Source: a virus. From it: a stretch of DNA of 64,000 nucleotides. This document shows, in pieces, positions 40,601 to 50,163 of the stretch. A program made the translations under genes and the position numbers. The DNA is taken from positions 1 to 64,000 of IMG/VR virus record IMGVR_UViG_3300033233_000031. One strand, written 5' to 3'. How positions within the stretch are numbered: position 1 is the first letter of the stretch; every line of letters starts with the position of its first letter. A model generated the notes under the pieces. That model was not told where the DNA came from, did no database searches, and saw only the letters and a list, made by a program, of their open reading frames with translations.

Positions 40601-42582
40601 TCGACAACCTTCGCCAAGCCGTTCTCACGGAGCAGCAGGCAGAAGCAGATGCTCGCACAGCATCGGTGGCCGCATCGCAGGCAAAGATCGATCTCGATAA
40701 GGCTCGAGGGCAGTCGATCAAGGATCTGAACCAAGAACTCGCCGCGCAGCAAGATAAGGCCGCGCAATTCACAGGAGGAGGAGGAGTCCAGCTAGACCAG
40801 ATCCAACTTGCTCTCAATCTGGAGCGGGCGCATAAGGACTTCATCAAGACCCTCCAAAAGGAAGCGCAGCAGCAGGACCACAACAACACCGACGCATCGC
40901 ATGCGGTTGCCGCACGGATCCGCGAGGTCATCAACTTCGCCAAGCAGGTTAAGGGTCTGCCGAACAAGCAGCAGATCGACATCCTCTTCAACTTCGCGAA
41001 GTCGCCGCGGGAGGTCGCACAAGAGCTTGCGGATTCGATCGGGAGGGGAGGAGGAGCAGCCGGGAAAGCATTCGTCGACAGCCTGGCGAATGGCATCTCA
41101 CTCGCGGGGACAGCGGCTAAGGGCCCCGCCGATGATCTTCTGAACCAGATAAAGGCTCAGTTTGGCAACGCCGGAAATGATGCTGGGCTGAGCTTCCTCC
41201 AGTCCTTCATCGCAGCGCTCGCTTCTGGCGACCCCAGCAAGATCCTGGGTGCTCTACTCGGCAATCTCGCGAAGCCTCAGCCGCAGGGGAGCAAGCTCAA
41301 CCTGGCTGATGCCGGTGCGCTCGCCGCAGCCACTGGTGCGTCACAGGGAGATCAGCTGGCAGCTGCACAGAAGCGTGCGGATAACGACCGGCGTGTGCTG
41401 GCGCAGCTGGTTCATCTCAACCAGAATGCGACTGACGCCCAGATCCGGGCAGCGGGGGAGAGCGGGAAGTTCTCGAAGAAGCGGCGCGATGCGATCAACA
41501 AGGCTGCATCCGATCTCGCTCAGGATAAGTCAACGATCGCGGGCATCCAGCAGGGTCAGGCGTCGGCTGCCGAGGCTTCCCAGCAGAAGGCTCAAGCCGC
41601 CCAGCAGAAGGCCGATCAGGCGATCATCTCCAGCATCGGCGTCAAGGAGCAGGGTCTTCTCAACAAGCTGCTGAGGGCGCAGCAGACGAAGCGGCTCTCG
41701 GACGACATCACGCGCGAGAAGGAGCTCGTCCGCTTCTACAGACGCGAGATCAACATCGTCAGAAGGACGGTCAAGAACGGCCAGACCCAGGACGATGAGG
41801 TCAGGGCGCTCCAGCAGAAGATCCTCCAGATTCGAGTGGTTGATCTGCCGCGCGACAGGGCTGCCCAGAAGAAGGCCATCGCAGATGCCAAGACGGCGGC
41901 GAACGCCGTGCGCGAGCAGAAGATTCAGCTCGATATCCAGTTCGCCCAGACGACCGGGAACAAGTCGCTCGAGATCAGACTCCACGAGCGGCTGATCGCC
42001 GCACTCAAGCAGGACGAGCGGAACCTGATCAAGGAGAAGGGTCAGCACGCAAAGAACACCATCGCCTACAAGGAGCTACGCAACCAGATCGCCGTCGAGG
42101 AGAAGGCGATCAGCGACCTGAAGGCGCAGAACGACGCCAAGACCGACGCCACGCGAGCTCTGTTCTTCAGCTTCCTCCAGTCGCAGCAGGGATTCGCGTC
42201 GAACCTCTTCTCCAACCTGATCCCGGGGTTCGCCCGTGGCGGACTCGTAGGTGGCGGCAACGGACCGAACATCCCGGGGTCGCCGGCGCCAGTGACCGGC
42301 CCGGGCTTCGGCGGTGGTCTGCTCAAACCACAGCCGACACTGTCCGGCACCCAGATCCTCTCTGAGGGCGCCAGGCCTGGTGACGCGCTTGCCAGAGCTG
42401 CGAGTTCCAATATCGCGGCAGGGAATCCTGGCGGGGCGACGACCGGACAGGCTGCGACGATGATCAAGTTGCTCGGGGACCTGGTCATCGCCGTTCGTGG
42501 GCTCAGTCGCGGTACCGAGCATCCAGAGGCCCGCACGCAGAGGAAGCGCGGAGCGACCGTCGGCGACGACTGGTGGAACTAG
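37690..42582 (+). CDS. Tail tape measure protein
   Basis: 1630 residues, ATG 37690 overlapping the previous stop. N-terminal FVRVKADPAEFKRTLKATIE repeats and long helical, Ala/Lys/Gln-rich coils are typical. A TP901-like core spans about 415-690 (SALNAFGLSGRDAVKVADVL and neighbours). Hydrophobic segments lie near 395-415 and 855-895, as needed for membrane entry of DNA. At about 1.5 A per residue the tail would be near 245 nm. A flexible C-terminus is Gly/Pro-rich. Confidence 0.88.
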   Translation: MAQDYFATAFVRVKADPAEFKRTLKATIEAAQNTVKPLKVPIVFVPTAFKKSIQDVIRAAGPFKAKIEPDTSGFQKKLQTQLKGIKIPVQVIPVAGPEVRQAIKSIQASAVGGIAAAAAAPPVIPASFVRGAVPLPTPTVLLPPPPAGRQTGSGAGGGLARLTIEEKALQQVESTRRTLLEGVTRAQTQYDAAIKAELEPTAALEQLTVALNTAEKAHLAIITQGALEEQNLAKARVRGLVGITNQSAELKAKVKQTKDDVVATIANTAAQATYQKLIAEAAVIQAADISQIKTKSGLRSFEARRLAVVNGLQQQVAIGAGRAAQAAQGVAGALTEEAAAYDKDAAAILKNVLARGADVQAQRKTISSATNNARRTSQVTRGGEATGLSLLGIRGATLAASSAFLVGAAAVTVFAKAVKSASGLQTELNVFQVTAGATADQMKRVREQAIALGDDLTLPSVSASDAATAMTELAKAGLSVQDSIDGARGVLELATAAAIDNAAATQIVASALNAFGLSGRDAVKVADVLANAADAAQGSIADMGLALAQSAAVGRQVGLSIADTTSFLTTLARAGLRGSDAGTSLRTALIRIINPSKAATAIFEKLGITVRDAEGHLKPDFFVNLGIAIQGMGKRQRDATLALIGGQDAVRALSILTRQNIGDLIKQRDTINTSGKALLDSAARTKGLAGASESLKNTLETLGVQLGGNVTTGLSNFVNTLNRGVQSLTSSQSLKSALGTIGAALHNFSAAIGSVASGLTHLEFVPKALASVFGAVGATPIFTAIASFKLLSGVMDSFNAKSAETGKRTGALGRAFQSASGFALLFRGAAREVGTTIKEAGVAAGGFRAVAAGAAAGLGAMASGALAFATSLPGIIAGVALLAGGLIFLLTRESAATHAAKELKNALDALSSTTDKNADAQRRNVQATADLRAARDQVTAAAIASNAADKAAAAAPASGRVQAINDAKIAFDNLRQAVLTEQQAEADARTASVAASQAKIDLDKARGQSIKDLNQELAAQQDKAAQFTGGGGVQLDQIQLALNLERAHKDFIKTLQKEAQQQDHNNTDASHAVAARIREVINFAKQVKGLPNKQQIDILFNFAKSPREVAQELADSIGRGGGAAGKAFVDSLANGISLAGTAAKGPADDLLNQIKAQFGNAGNDAGLSFLQSFIAALASGDPSKILGALLGNLAKPQPQGSKLNLADAGALAAATGASQGDQLAAAQKRADNDRRVLAQLVHLNQNATDAQIRAAGESGKFSKKRRDAINKAASDLAQDKSTIAGIQQGQASAAEASQQKAQAAQQKADQAIISSIGVKEQGLLNKLLRAQQTKRLSDDITREKELVRFYRREINIVRRTVKNGQTQDDEVRALQQKILQIRVVDLPRDRAAQKKAIADAKTAANAVREQKIQLDIQFAQTTGNKSLEIRLHERLIAALKQDERNLIKEKGQHAKNTIAYKELRNQIAVEEKAISDLKAQNDAKTDATRALFFSFLQSQQGFASNLFSNLIPGFARGGLVGGGNGPNIPGSPAPVTGPGFGGGLLKPQPTLSGTQILSEGARPGDALARAASSNIAAGNPGGATTGQAATMIKLLGDLVIAVRGLSRGTEHPEARTQRKRGATVGDDWWN

Positions 42583-42585
42583 ACC

Positions 42586-43056
42586 TTGGCTGACCTGACC
42601 GTCCACTATCACCTCGTCACTGGCGCCGGGACCATCGTCTTCAACAACGGGGCGCTCAAGTCGCTGACCGATCTCTACTGGATTCAGTCAATCCAGGGGC
42701 TCGACGGTGCCCCCATCCGCGCTCCAGTCGACAACGTCGGCTTCGGTGACGGCGGACTCGTGCACACCTTCTGGAAGGGGGCGAGACGCATCACCTTCGA
42801 CGGGATGATCTTCATCCAGTCGGTAGGCATCGGGGGCGACTGCCGCGCGCCCCTGAACGCGATGGAGGAGGCCCTCCGCGCGGCGACAGAGAGCATCCTC
42901 GCGGTGGACGGAACGCTGACCTGGACGCCAGTCGGCCAGAGCGCGCGATCGCTGACGGTACGCACCGAGGTCCCGCTCGACTGCCAGCCGCAGGAGAACT
43001 ACGCCCTGCGCTCCTTCTCCTTCGGGCTCGTAGCGGCCAACCCAGACTGGGTCTGA
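42586..43056 (+). CDS. Distal tail-type minor tail protein
   Basis: 156 residues from TTG 42586. Beta-rich sequence with FDGMIFIQSV and SFSFGLVAANPDWV, located after the tape measure where Dit-like baseplate proteins occur. It overlaps the next gene by one base. The family match is by position and fold type. Confidence 0.58.
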   Translation: MADLTVHYHLVTGAGTIVFNNGALKSLTDLYWIQSIQGLDGAPIRAPVDNVGFGDGGLVHTFWKGARRITFDGMIFIQSVGIGGDCRAPLNAMEEALRAATESILAVDGTLTWTPVGQSARSLTVRTEVPLDCQPQENYALRSFSFGLVAANPDWV

Positions 43057-44354
43057 TGTCGACGGCAACTGTCTGGATCGACGGTGTCGACGTCACTGCG
43101 GAAGCCCAAGCGGGCTCGGCGACGCGTCGGCTGAATCGGCCTAGCGTCGCATCCGTGACGCTTCCCTATGACGCCTCGATCGGAGGCGCAGGATCACGCC
43201 TGAAGATCGCCTTCGACGGAAACCTCTTCTTCCACGGGACGATCCTGATGTGCGAGACCGACTGCGATACAGAGTCGGGCACGACTGTCTACAACGCCAC
43301 CGACCCGATGGAGATGTGGCAGTGGCGTCCGGCGCGCGACTACGACTCGATCACACCCGGCAACTTCGTCGATCCCTACTTCACGAAGACGATCGCGCTG
43401 GGCGGCAAGCAGACCGGCCCGCAGATGGTCCAATCGATGCTGCAGGCTTCAGAGAACGCCGCGCTGATCCCGAGCGCCGCAGAGGGACCGCTCTTCATCA
43501 CCTTCGGAGGGTTCGCGGGCGGGGGTATCGATCTTTCCGGCATCCCGGTCAACTGGCCGATGACGATCATGGAGGTCGTCTCGCTGCTGACGTCGACAGG
43601 TGAGGTCGATGTCATCCTGACGCCGATCGACGCCGGCGGGAACATGGCCCAGGTAGACGTCTATAACGGCAACCACGGGACAGACCGCTCCGGCAGTGTG
43701 ATCTTCGACTTCGGCATGGGCTCCAGGAACGTGCAGGGGGTGCGCTGGAGCGAAGACATGACGAGCCTGAGGAACAAGATCCAGTACTTCTTCACGCCGA
43801 AGGAGACGACTCGTCGCTACAAGGCCAACATCACGGGTGATGATCCGTGCCTGCCGGGAAACCTCGGCAACCCTGGTGGGCCAGGAGGGTCAATCGATCC
43901 AGCCGACGACGGAGCGACCCATCCGTCGTGGCTCGCCCCAGGTCAGCTCGGGAAGCTCATCTACTCCTCTCGCCAGCAGTACGGCGTGCGCATGGCGATC
44001 GAGACCTTCGACGTGGATTCCATCGTCTCGAAGCAGGGCTGTGTGACGGGCGCGCCCACACTGGGGTGCTGCGACTGCCCGGACCCGACCAGGGTTCTCT
44101 TCCGCAAGCTCTGGCAGATCGAGTCGTGGGCTTCGGCACAGGCGCTCGAGATGGTGCACGTCACGCCCGAGCGGGACGCGGAGATCGCGACATTCGACAT
44201 CGGCGATCTCGTCGGCGTCAACATCTCCCCGACGATCCGCGGCGGCAAGAGCGGCGTCGAGAGGGTCTACGAGTACACCATCTCGTGGGACGCGGAGGCG
44301 AGCGTGCCAGCACTCAGCGAGCTCGTGACGTCAGCCTCTCAGGAAGGTGCATGA
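43056..44354 (+). CDS. Tail hub/minor tail protein (gp27-like, probable)
   Basis: 432 residues, ATG 43056 in a TGATG overlap. The first part (ATVWIDGVDVTAEAQAG, IAFDGNLFFHGTI) matches siphovirus tail hub proteins that anchor the fibre. A Gly/Pro-rich loop with Cys (GDDPCLPGNLGNPGG) and a CCDC segment are notable. Position third after the tape measure supports it. Confidence 0.62.
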   Translation: MSTATVWIDGVDVTAEAQAGSATRRLNRPSVASVTLPYDASIGGAGSRLKIAFDGNLFFHGTILMCETDCDTESGTTVYNATDPMEMWQWRPARDYDSITPGNFVDPYFTKTIALGGKQTGPQMVQSMLQASENAALIPSAAEGPLFITFGGFAGGGIDLSGIPVNWPMTIMEVVSLLTSTGEVDVILTPIDAGGNMAQVDVYNGNHGTDRSGSVIFDFGMGSRNVQGVRWSEDMTSLRNKIQYFFTPKETTRRYKANITGDDPCLPGNLGNPGGPGGSIDPADDGATHPSWLAPGQLGKLIYSSRQQYGVRMAIETFDVDSIVSKQGCVTGAPTLGCCDCPDPTRVLFRKLWQIESWASAQALEMVHVTPERDAEIATFDIGDLVGVNISPTIRGGKSGVERVYEYTISWDAEASVPALSELVTSASQEGA

Positions 44355-44863
44355 TGACAAAGAGTCTCGCGGAGCCCACGTTCCCACGCGACATCGCGGC
44401 CAGCCGTTTTGGCGTCAAGGGTCAGAGGCAGAAGCCACTTGCCAGCAACTGGATCACTCCCGACTGTCTGGATATTCTCAACGGGACAGGCGCCTACGGT
44501 GGTGGCTTCAACGGCGGTCGTCTATCCGACGTCGACTGCGGCTTGGTCGGCGGCGTCGGAGAGGTCATTCTCCAGAACAGCTGGCTGCAGCCACCCGGCA
44601 CGCTCGAGCTCTTCGCTGTCCGCAAGCACATGGACGGATCGCTCGAATTCAAAGGGCATCTAGACGCCTCCGGGGGTGCTGTCTCTGGGACGGTCGCGGT
44701 CACTCTTCCTGGCGCGGGAGATTGCGAGCCCGATTATCTTCCACCCTACGATCAGTACTTCTCAACGGTCATCACGCCCGACAACGGCGCGACCTTTTCG
44801 ATCGCACTCGTCTTCGCCGATTCGACGACGGGTGACGTCACTATCACCTGGCCAGCCACCTAG
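44351..44863 (+). CDS. Minor tail protein
   Basis: 170 residues, ATG 44351 overlapping the hub stop. Extended beta sequence with GGGFNGGRLSDVDCGL and TFSIALVFADST. No motif; assigned by context among tail genes. Confidence 0.5.
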   Translation: MMTKSLAEPTFPRDIAASRFGVKGQRQKPLASNWITPDCLDILNGTGAYGGGFNGGRLSDVDCGLVGGVGEVILQNSWLQPPGTLELFAVRKHMDGSLEFKGHLDASGGAVSGTVAVTLPGAGDCEPDYLPPYDQYFSTVITPDNGATFSIALVFADSTTGDVTITWPAT

Positions 44864-44866
44864 AGG

Positions 44867-44880
44867 TACCGCTGGCGGGA
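44867..44880. repeat. 14-bp palindrome copy (TACCGCTGGCGGGA)
   Basis: Matches the motif TACCGCYRGCGGTA at 13 of 14 positions; intergenic, 3 nt after a stop, just before an AAAGGAG site. Confidence 0.5.
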
Positions 44881-44891
44881 AAGGAGATCGT

Positions 44892-45191
44892 ATGGCAGTC
44901 ACAGAAGGCCAGGTTGACGTCTCGGCCGCCGCGACGCAGATTGTGCCACCGACGACCGACAGGATGCCACGAGGCTTCGCCAGTCGGATCGGCCCAACGC
45001 GATGCATCGTCGTCAAGAACACCGGGCCAGACACTGTGTACGTCGGAGGAACCGGGGTGGCCGCCGACACCGGCATCCCAATCTCGAACGCCGGCAGCTT
45101 CACATTCTGGGTGTACCAGGACGAAGAGATCTGGGCGATCTGCGCGGCAGCGAAGACCGCGACGATCGCGTACTTCCAGTCCGGCGGGTAG
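44892..45191 (+). CDS. Small structural protein
   Basis: 99 residues, ATG 44892 with AAAGGAG. Beta sandwich-like sequence ([32 protein letters not shown]). This type occurs near phage fibre genes as a capping or decoration protein. Function unknown. Confidence 0.55.
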   Translation: MAVTEGQVDVSAAATQIVPPTTDRMPRGFASRIGPTRCIVVKNTGPDTVYVGGTGVAADTGIPISNAGSFTFWVYQDEEIWAICAAAKTATIAYFQSGG

Positions 45192-45193
45192 CC

Positions 45194-47836
45194 GTGCCGC
45201 CAGCCAACGACGATCTCGCGAACCGCACTCTACTCGGCACCCTTCCGTCCGGCGCGACCGTCGTTTCCGGGACGACGGTCGGCGCCACCGTCGAAGGATG
45301 GGAAGGCGCTGGTGACTACCGTTCGGTTTGGGTTGAGTTCATCGCCCCGAACACCGATCTGATCACGCTCTTGGGCGTGACCGCCTCGTACACGATCTAC
45401 GCCGACGTCGAGCATGAGGATGTCGACCCGCCCACCTCCTGGTCAGACCTCTCCTACGCCGGCATCTACGTCGGCGATGGAGGCAACAACCCGCCGGACA
45501 GTACATCGTTCACACCGGTCGCCGGCGACAAGTACGTCGTCTACATCGCGAGCTGGAACAACGACGGCGCGACAGGCACGTTCTCGTTCACGATCTTCTC
45601 CGGCAACCCGCCGCCTGCGATTACGTCGTTCACGCCGACCGCGGGGACCGCGGGAGACACCGTCGTCATCACCGGCACAGGCTTCACCGGCGCTACATCC
45701 GTGACGTTCAACGGTATCTCTGCATCGTTTACAGTCGACTCGGACACGCAGATCACGGCGACGGTGCCCTCCGGAACGGTAACCGGCACGATCGCGGTGA
45801 CAACCCCGAGCGGTACCGGATCCCGTGGTGGCTTCGGGCAGATCTACATCTGCAACGCCGAGGATGGTGCGGTCGCGGCAGGAACGGTGACGCTCGACGG
45901 CTCCACACCGGCATTCGTAAAAGACACGCAGTACCGAGTCGTGGATGACACCACGTCGACGTTCAAATCAGACGTCGACTACACCGAGACCTTCTACATC
46001 GACACGAGCGTCTGCGGTATTCCGAGCGGATACTACGACGTCGACGTGTATGCCAAGTTCGGAGGCTCGACGACGAACAGGGAGGTGCTCTGTCAGGTCT
46101 TCCGCAACGGCGTGCCGGTTGGTCCGGCCGTGATCTACGGAGACAATGGTGGTGCTGAGGCGGTGAATGGCACTGCCGCCTACCGGAGGATCACCGGCGC
46201 TTCGATCTCACCGGGTGGCAAGCAAGGGCCGGCGAGGATCGGGTTCAACACCGGAGACATCCTCTCGTTCCACATCGGTGACTGGGGTGTGGTGGCCGGG
46301 CGCCGCTACTGGGAGGTGCAGAAGGTCAAGTTCACGACGATCAGCACCGGGTCGGTGCCGTCGGTGCCGACGGCAGCCACAGGAATCGTCCCCGACCTCG
46401 GCGCGACGGCCGGTTCGCCGATGTTCAATGTTCGCGATCACGGAGGTGTATCGGGAGCTGCTTCCGACACCAATTCCGTGGACTTCGTCGTCATGCCGGA
46501 CGGCGTGACCATCTATGCGATCTACGCCGAGAACCCGAGCTCGCCAAGCGGGGATAACTATCTGTATCTCAAGAAATGGGACGGCGCCTCGTGGACGACG
46601 ATCAGCAACGACGTGTGGGGTCGTGGAAGCCCGGCGGCGTCGAGCACATACATTTGCTGGGGCGGCGTCTCTATCGACACCGACGGAACTGATCTCTGGA
46701 TGGCCTGGCATGAATTCCAGCATCCCTCGGGCGTAGGCAAGAGCGTCATCCGTGTCTTCAAGTACGACGTCGGCGGTGCCTCCCTTACGCAGATCGGAAG
46801 CGACATCCATCACTTTTCAGGGGCAGGCTCTGGGACGACTGGTGTCGCTCAGGACGCTGGCGAGAGCGGAATGCTGCTCAAGGTCGCACCGAACGGGACG
46901 CTCTGGCTTTCGTGGGCGGAGACTGACAGCGACACCACGGGGACGCCCAATACTCACAATTACCCGTTCCTCTACCACTGGAACGGCTCCTCGTGGGTTG
47001 ACGACGGTCTTCCGTTCCTGACCTACCGTCGCAACGTCGACCCGCATGTCACCTTGGTCAACACGGTCGAGGAGTTCGGCCTCAACCACGTCGCCTTCAC
47101 CTTCTGCCACCACGACGGCCCGAGCAACTACCCGGCGGTGATCTACCAGGCGGAGTGGGATCAGGCTCCGGCTGATGGCGACGACATCGAGCTCGAGTTC
47201 ATCTACCAGGAGTACGACGGCGGCTCGTGGGGAAACCTCGTTCGGTTCACCCCGAGAGATGTGTGGACAGGGCTGCTCTACACGGCGACACCAGACCACG
47301 GTCACTGGCACGAGGGCCTCGGCCTTGTCGACGACGGTCATGTCCCGTACCTGTTCGCGCAACTCGGCATGTTCACGAATGCTTCCGACCATTCCGTCGT
47401 CGGCAAGATGAAGTCCGATGGGTCGGCGTTCGCACCCGTAGGATCCGGCTTCCCCGATCAGGAGCTGACGCCGTACAACGGTGACACATGGTCCTACGCG
47501 ATGAACGGTGTCGGAGGGCTCATCGGGGGCATCCCGATCCTCGTCACGAAGAACCCGGACGGGTGGGGCCTCGGCTTCGCGATCATCTCGAAAGGCGAGA
47601 ACGGTTCCGGTACGGGATGGCAGAAGGCGAGCGAGCACGTCGACGAATGGGGCGAGGACTTCAACGAGGCCGCCGCCGTCAAGGTCGTGGGCAACAGCAT
47701 CTACATCATGTACGACTCGTTCGGTGACGCGCACGGCTTCCTGGGGATATGGAAGTTCGATCTTGCTTTGGGAGGGATCGTCTCGATGAACTGGCGCTCG
47801 AGCGATCGCGGAGGAACCAGGAAGGTCTTGACGTGA
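45194..47836 (+). CDS. Large fibre/receptor-binding protein with TIG domain and propeller
   Basis: 880 residues from GTG 45194, 2 nt after the previous stop. Residues 1-135 are a beta domain of PPC type. About 136-215 is an IPT/TIG (Ig-like) domain ([15 protein letters not shown] onward). A CBM-like part with [14 protein letters not shown] follows. The last 450 residues have repeated beta-hairpins around [22 protein letters not shown] and [10 protein letters not shown], typical of a beta-propeller. Likely binds a cell-surface glycan. Ends within the bidirectional terminator. Confidence 0.68.
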   Translation: MPPANDDLANRTLLGTLPSGATVVSGTTVGATVEGWEGAGDYRSVWVEFIAPNTDLITLLGVTASYTIYADVEHEDVDPPTSWSDLSYAGIYVGDGGNNPPDSTSFTPVAGDKYVVYIASWNNDGATGTFSFTIFSGNPPPAITSFTPTAGTAGDTVVITGTGFTGATSVTFNGISASFTVDSDTQITATVPSGTVTGTIAVTTPSGTGSRGGFGQIYICNAEDGAVAAGTVTLDGSTPAFVKDTQYRVVDDTTSTFKSDVDYTETFYIDTSVCGIPSGYYDVDVYAKFGGSTTNREVLCQVFRNGVPVGPAVIYGDNGGAEAVNGTAAYRRITGASISPGGKQGPARIGFNTGDILSFHIGDWGVVAGRRYWEVQKVKFTTISTGSVPSVPTAATGIVPDLGATAGSPMFNVRDHGGVSGAASDTNSVDFVVMPDGVTIYAIYAENPSSPSGDNYLYLKKWDGASWTTISNDVWGRGSPAASSTYICWGGVSIDTDGTDLWMAWHEFQHPSGVGKSVIRVFKYDVGGASLTQIGSDIHHFSGAGSGTTGVAQDAGESGMLLKVAPNGTLWLSWAETDSDTTGTPNTHNYPFLYHWNGSSWVDDGLPFLTYRRNVDPHVTLVNTVEEFGLNHVAFTFCHHDGPSNYPAVIYQAEWDQAPADGDDIELEFIYQEYDGGSWGNLVRFTPRDVWTGLLYTATPDHGHWHEGLGLVDDGHVPYLFAQLGMFTNASDHSVVGKMKSDGSAFAPVGSGFPDQELTPYNGDTWSYAMNGVGGLIGGIPILVTKNPDGWGLGFAIISKGENGSGTGWQKASEHVDEWGEDFNEAAAVKVVGNSIYIMYDSFGDAHGFLGIWKFDLALGGIVSMNWRSSDRGGTRKVLT

Positions 47837-47864
47837 ACGGGCCCGCCTGAGCGCGGGCCCGTTC
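47835..47864. terminator. 12-bp bidirectional terminator hairpin
   Basis: GAACGGGCCCGC (47835-47846) pairs perfectly with 47853-47864. It lies between convergent genes and could end both transcripts. Confidence 0.75.
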
Positions 47865-47873
47865 AACATCCGG

Positions 47874-48143
47874 TCAGTCGCCGGTGTCGCCGACGAAGAC
47901 TGCGATGTCGCCCTCGTCGATCACTGCGCCACGGACGCCGTCGACGAGCTGGAAGATGGTGACGTGGTCCTGCCAGAAGCCCGGCGGGTACGTCTCGAAG
48001 TGGAACCCATCGTTCGAGTCCTTCTGCGTGCCGACGTCGCCGTTGACAGAGTTCACGGCAACGATCTCGACCGGGCCCTCGTAGTCACCGGGGGTCCAGC
48101 TGACGTTCGCGCCCTCGCGCTGGATGTTGATGCCAACAGCCAT
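47874..48143 (-). CDS. Small hypothetical protein of lysis region
   Basis: 89 residues; ATG 48143 is preceded by AAAGGAGGCAGC, a strong site. Beta-rich (VSWTPGDYEGPVEIVAV). It lies downstream of the M23 endolysin gene in the same minus-strand unit. Function unknown. Confidence 0.55.
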   Translation of the reverse strand: MAVGINIQREGANVSWTPGDYEGPVEIVAVNSVNGDVGTQKDSNDGFHFETYPPGFWQDHVTIFQLVDGVRGAVIDEGDIAVFVGDTGD

Positions 48144-48200
48144 GCTGCCTCCTTTGTTGGTAAGCGGAGGATACCGCTCCATTGTGGTCAAACGAAGACG

Positions 48201-48956
48201 CTAGAGATGGATTCGCGGTGCTAGCGACACCGCCGTGATCCTCTTCTTGGCGTCCGCCTCGCCAAACGGCGAGGTCACTCCGTAATGACAGTGATCTGGT
48301 CTGAACTTCTGATCGCCGACCTTGCCGATCACATCACCGACGGAGACCTTGGCTCCGACTGAGAACTTGGGGTTCTGCCAGCCCAGGTGCGTGATGAAGT
48401 ACTCGTAGTTGGCTCGTGTGCGGATGTACGTGTTCCAGCCGAAGACGCCCTGGGTGTCCCACGTATCTTCGGTTGGCGGATGACCTGACAGCCTGGAGAT
48501 CGTGCCCGCTTCGACTGCCAGCACCCGAGCTCCCGGCGTATCGCAGAAGTCGATCGCCCAGTTGCCGGGGAGGCCCGCGGTCGGATGAAGACCCTGGCAG
48601 ACGCCGCCACCCTCGCCGGTCGGGTACGGGTAACAGATCGCCACCGGCGTCTTCGCATACTGCATCCGCCAGAGGCCGGAAGCGATGACGTCGAAGGCCT
48701 TCGCGTCCTCGAGCGCGCGCAGAGTCTCCTCGTCGAACTGGCCGCGCTTCGCGCCGGCGGTCAGTCGATCCTGGGCCAGACCGACATCTGCTGCCAGCAC
48801 CACTCCGTAGGTCTTCTTCTCCGCATCGGTGAGCTTCTGGAAGCGCTTCCACTTCTTGTCATCGTCGAGGAATCGGAGCACTGCACGTCGTGCGCCCCAC
48901 ACGTCGTACCCAGTCGTTCGCAGCTTCAGAACGCGATGGAATGGGAGCTGGCTCAC
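48201..48956 (-). CDS. M23-family endolysin (peptidoglycan endopeptidase)
   Basis: 251 residues from ATG 48956. Residues 1-90 resemble a peptidoglycan-binding domain. The C-terminal zinc peptidase shows D136 in GNWAIDF, H190 in FITHLG and H222-C-H224. The usual metal-binding His of the first motif is Asn132 here, a change I have also seen implied in some phage peptidases but cannot confirm. It should cut peptide cross-links of the host wall at lysis. Confidence 0.7.
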   Translation of the reverse strand: MSQLPFHRVLKLRTTGYDVWGARRAVLRFLDDDKKWKRFQKLTDAEKKTYGVVLAADVGLAQDRLTAGAKRGQFDEETLRALEDAKAFDVIASGLWRMQYAKTPVAICYPYPTGEGGGVCQGLHPTAGLPGNWAIDFCDTPGARVLAVEAGTISRLSGHPPTEDTWDTQGVFGWNTYIRTRANYEYFITHLGWQNPKFSVGAKVSVGDVIGKVGDQKFRPDHCHYGVTSPFGEADAKKRITAVSLAPRIHL

Positions 48957-48966
48957 GATGGTCCTT

Positions 48967-49068
48967 TCAGAGAACTCTTCGGACGAAGCAGATGGTCGCC
49001 GCGATGATCCCGACGACGATGACCACGGAGAGCCACTCGGGCGCTCCGAACACCGAGAAAGCGATCAT
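48967..49068 (-). CDS. 33-residue membrane peptide
   Basis: ATG 49068 with GGAGGAGG upstream. WLSVVIVVGIIAATICFVRRVL is one membrane helix with a basic C-terminal end. A possible holin accessory. Confidence 0.5.
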   Translation of the reverse strand: MIAFSVFGAPEWLSVVIVVGIIAATICFVRRVL

Positions 49069-49502
49069 GCGTCCTCCTCCCTGTTCAGAGTCAATCCTTC
49101 CTTCTCCATGATGTCTTCGATGACCTCTTTTCTCGTGTGGCGGTCGGTAAGAGTGGACCACATTGTGAGACTCTGGATGATCAGCACCGTGCAGATGAGC
49201 GAGATCCTGTACTGGTATCCGGATGGAGAGGGGTTAGAAGGAGTTCTCGAAGCCGAGAGGCTGAAGACGAGTATCGTGGCCTGTATGCCCAGTCGAGAGG
49301 TCGACCTGACCATTGCGTTCCACGTAATGAGCTGCAAGATGCCGTTCAGCTTTTCGAGCTTCACGTTGCGCCAGTCCAGGAAAGAGTTCTTGAGCGAGAT
49401 GTAACTGACCATCAAGAGCAGCACGCTGGTCACGATCCAAGAGATTTCCCACCAGCTCGTGTTACTGAAGGGGCCAGCTGTAGTCCAGTCTCCCAAGATC
49501 AT
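49065..49502 (-). CDS. Multi-pass membrane protein of lysis region
   Basis: 145 residues from ATG 49502. Hydrophobic stretches EISWIVTSVLLLMVSYIS, ILQLITWNAMV and ISLICTVLIIQSL suggest three spans. The C-terminus is charged. It may be a holin or antiholin; this is inferred from location next to the endolysin. Confidence 0.5.
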   Translation of the reverse strand: MILGDWTTAGPFSNTSWWEISWIVTSVLLLMVSYISLKNSFLDWRNVKLEKLNGILQLITWNAMVRSTSRLGIQATILVFSLSASRTPSNPSPSGYQYRISLICTVLIIQSLTMWSTLTDRHTRKEVIEDIMEKEGLTLNREEDA

Positions 49503-49651
49503 CTGCGCCTCCCGATGGTCCTGACTTCGGCCTGCAAAGCCCGTAACTCGGCTTGTACTCTGGCTTGCCTCATCCTCGTGTCCTCTATCTCTTTCTTCAA
49601 GGACGGTGGAAGGTCACGGTGACGAAACCCAAGTCGCTTGAGGAGTCTCAT
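49499..49651 (-). CDS. Short charged helical protein
   Basis: 50 residues from ATG 49651, overlapping the previous stop (ATGA). MRLLKRLGFRHR then a long helix with Lys/Glu/Arg/Ala. Probably soluble or membrane-adjacent. Unknown. Confidence 0.45.
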   Translation of the reverse strand: MRLLKRLGFRHRDLPPSLKKEIEDTRMRQARVQAELRALQAEVRTIGRRR

Positions 49652-49911
49652 CGCTTCACCCGCGATAGTTCTTTCGCTGTGTTGATCGTCTCTTCTGATA
49701 GCGAAGTCCCGTGTAGGGCTAGGTCTCTCCACATCTCTAGCTCCTTCTGCTGAGCTCCGTACTGCCACCCCCAGACCCACCATCTGCGAAATCCTCCTAA
49801 CAGGATGATCGCCAGTATCGTTGCTGGGCCCGCTTGCGAGATGTAGTCCAGCCATGCCTGTGACGGATCCACTGAAAGCAAGATCCTTGGCACCATGGGG
49901 AGAAGACTCAT
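49648..49911 (-). CDS. Holin-like membrane protein
   Basis: 87 residues from ATG 49911. A membrane span (PATILAIILLGGFRRWWVWGW) is followed by a charged helical tail, as in class III or similar holins. Overlaps neighbours on both sides. Assigned by context. Confidence 0.55.
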   Translation of the reverse strand: MSLLPMVPRILLSVDPSQAWLDYISQAGPATILAIILLGGFRRWWVWGWQYGAQQKELEMWRDLALHGTSLSEETINTAKELSRVKR

Positions 49912-50042
49912 CAGTCACCGCTCGCGCCTAGTTCGGCTGCAATCCGCTCGTGGGCCGCCTCTATCGTCTCTCCCCTGGTGAGGCAAGCACCGTTTCCAGT
50001 CGCTTCCGGCCACGGGCAGTCTGGGAGTTCGTCACTGGTCAC
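49911..50042 (-). CDS. 43-residue acidic protein
   Basis: GTG 50042 lies 9 nt after AAAGG. VTSDELPDCPWPEATGNGAC followed by an amphipathic helix (ETIEAAHERIAAELG). Its stop overlaps the next start. First gene of the minus-strand lysis unit; I see no clear promoter on its 5' side. Confidence 0.45.
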   Translation of the reverse strand: MTSDELPDCPWPEATGNGACLTRGETIEAAHERIAAELGASGD

Positions 50043-50112
50043 TGATCATCCTTTGGCGAATGGAGTTCGGCAGGCTCTTCCCAGAGATCGTAAAGACATA
50101 GAAGGACGGAGG

Positions 50113-50141
50113 TTGTAAGGAGCCGATGGTCACGGTAGGGT
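50113..50141 (+). promoter_or_regulatory. Promoter for secreted transglycosylase gene
   Basis: TTGTAA (50113-50118), 17-nt spacer, TAGGGT (50136-50141). The start would lie near 50148, giving a leader of about 70 nt. Confidence 0.55.
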
Positions 50142-50163
50142 TCGTCTTACAGACAACTAGGCC

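Noticed and set aside
39594-41096. 500-codon antisense frame in the tape measure gene
   Set aside because: Antisense shadow of the long helical tape measure; Ala/Ser/Arg-rich without domains.
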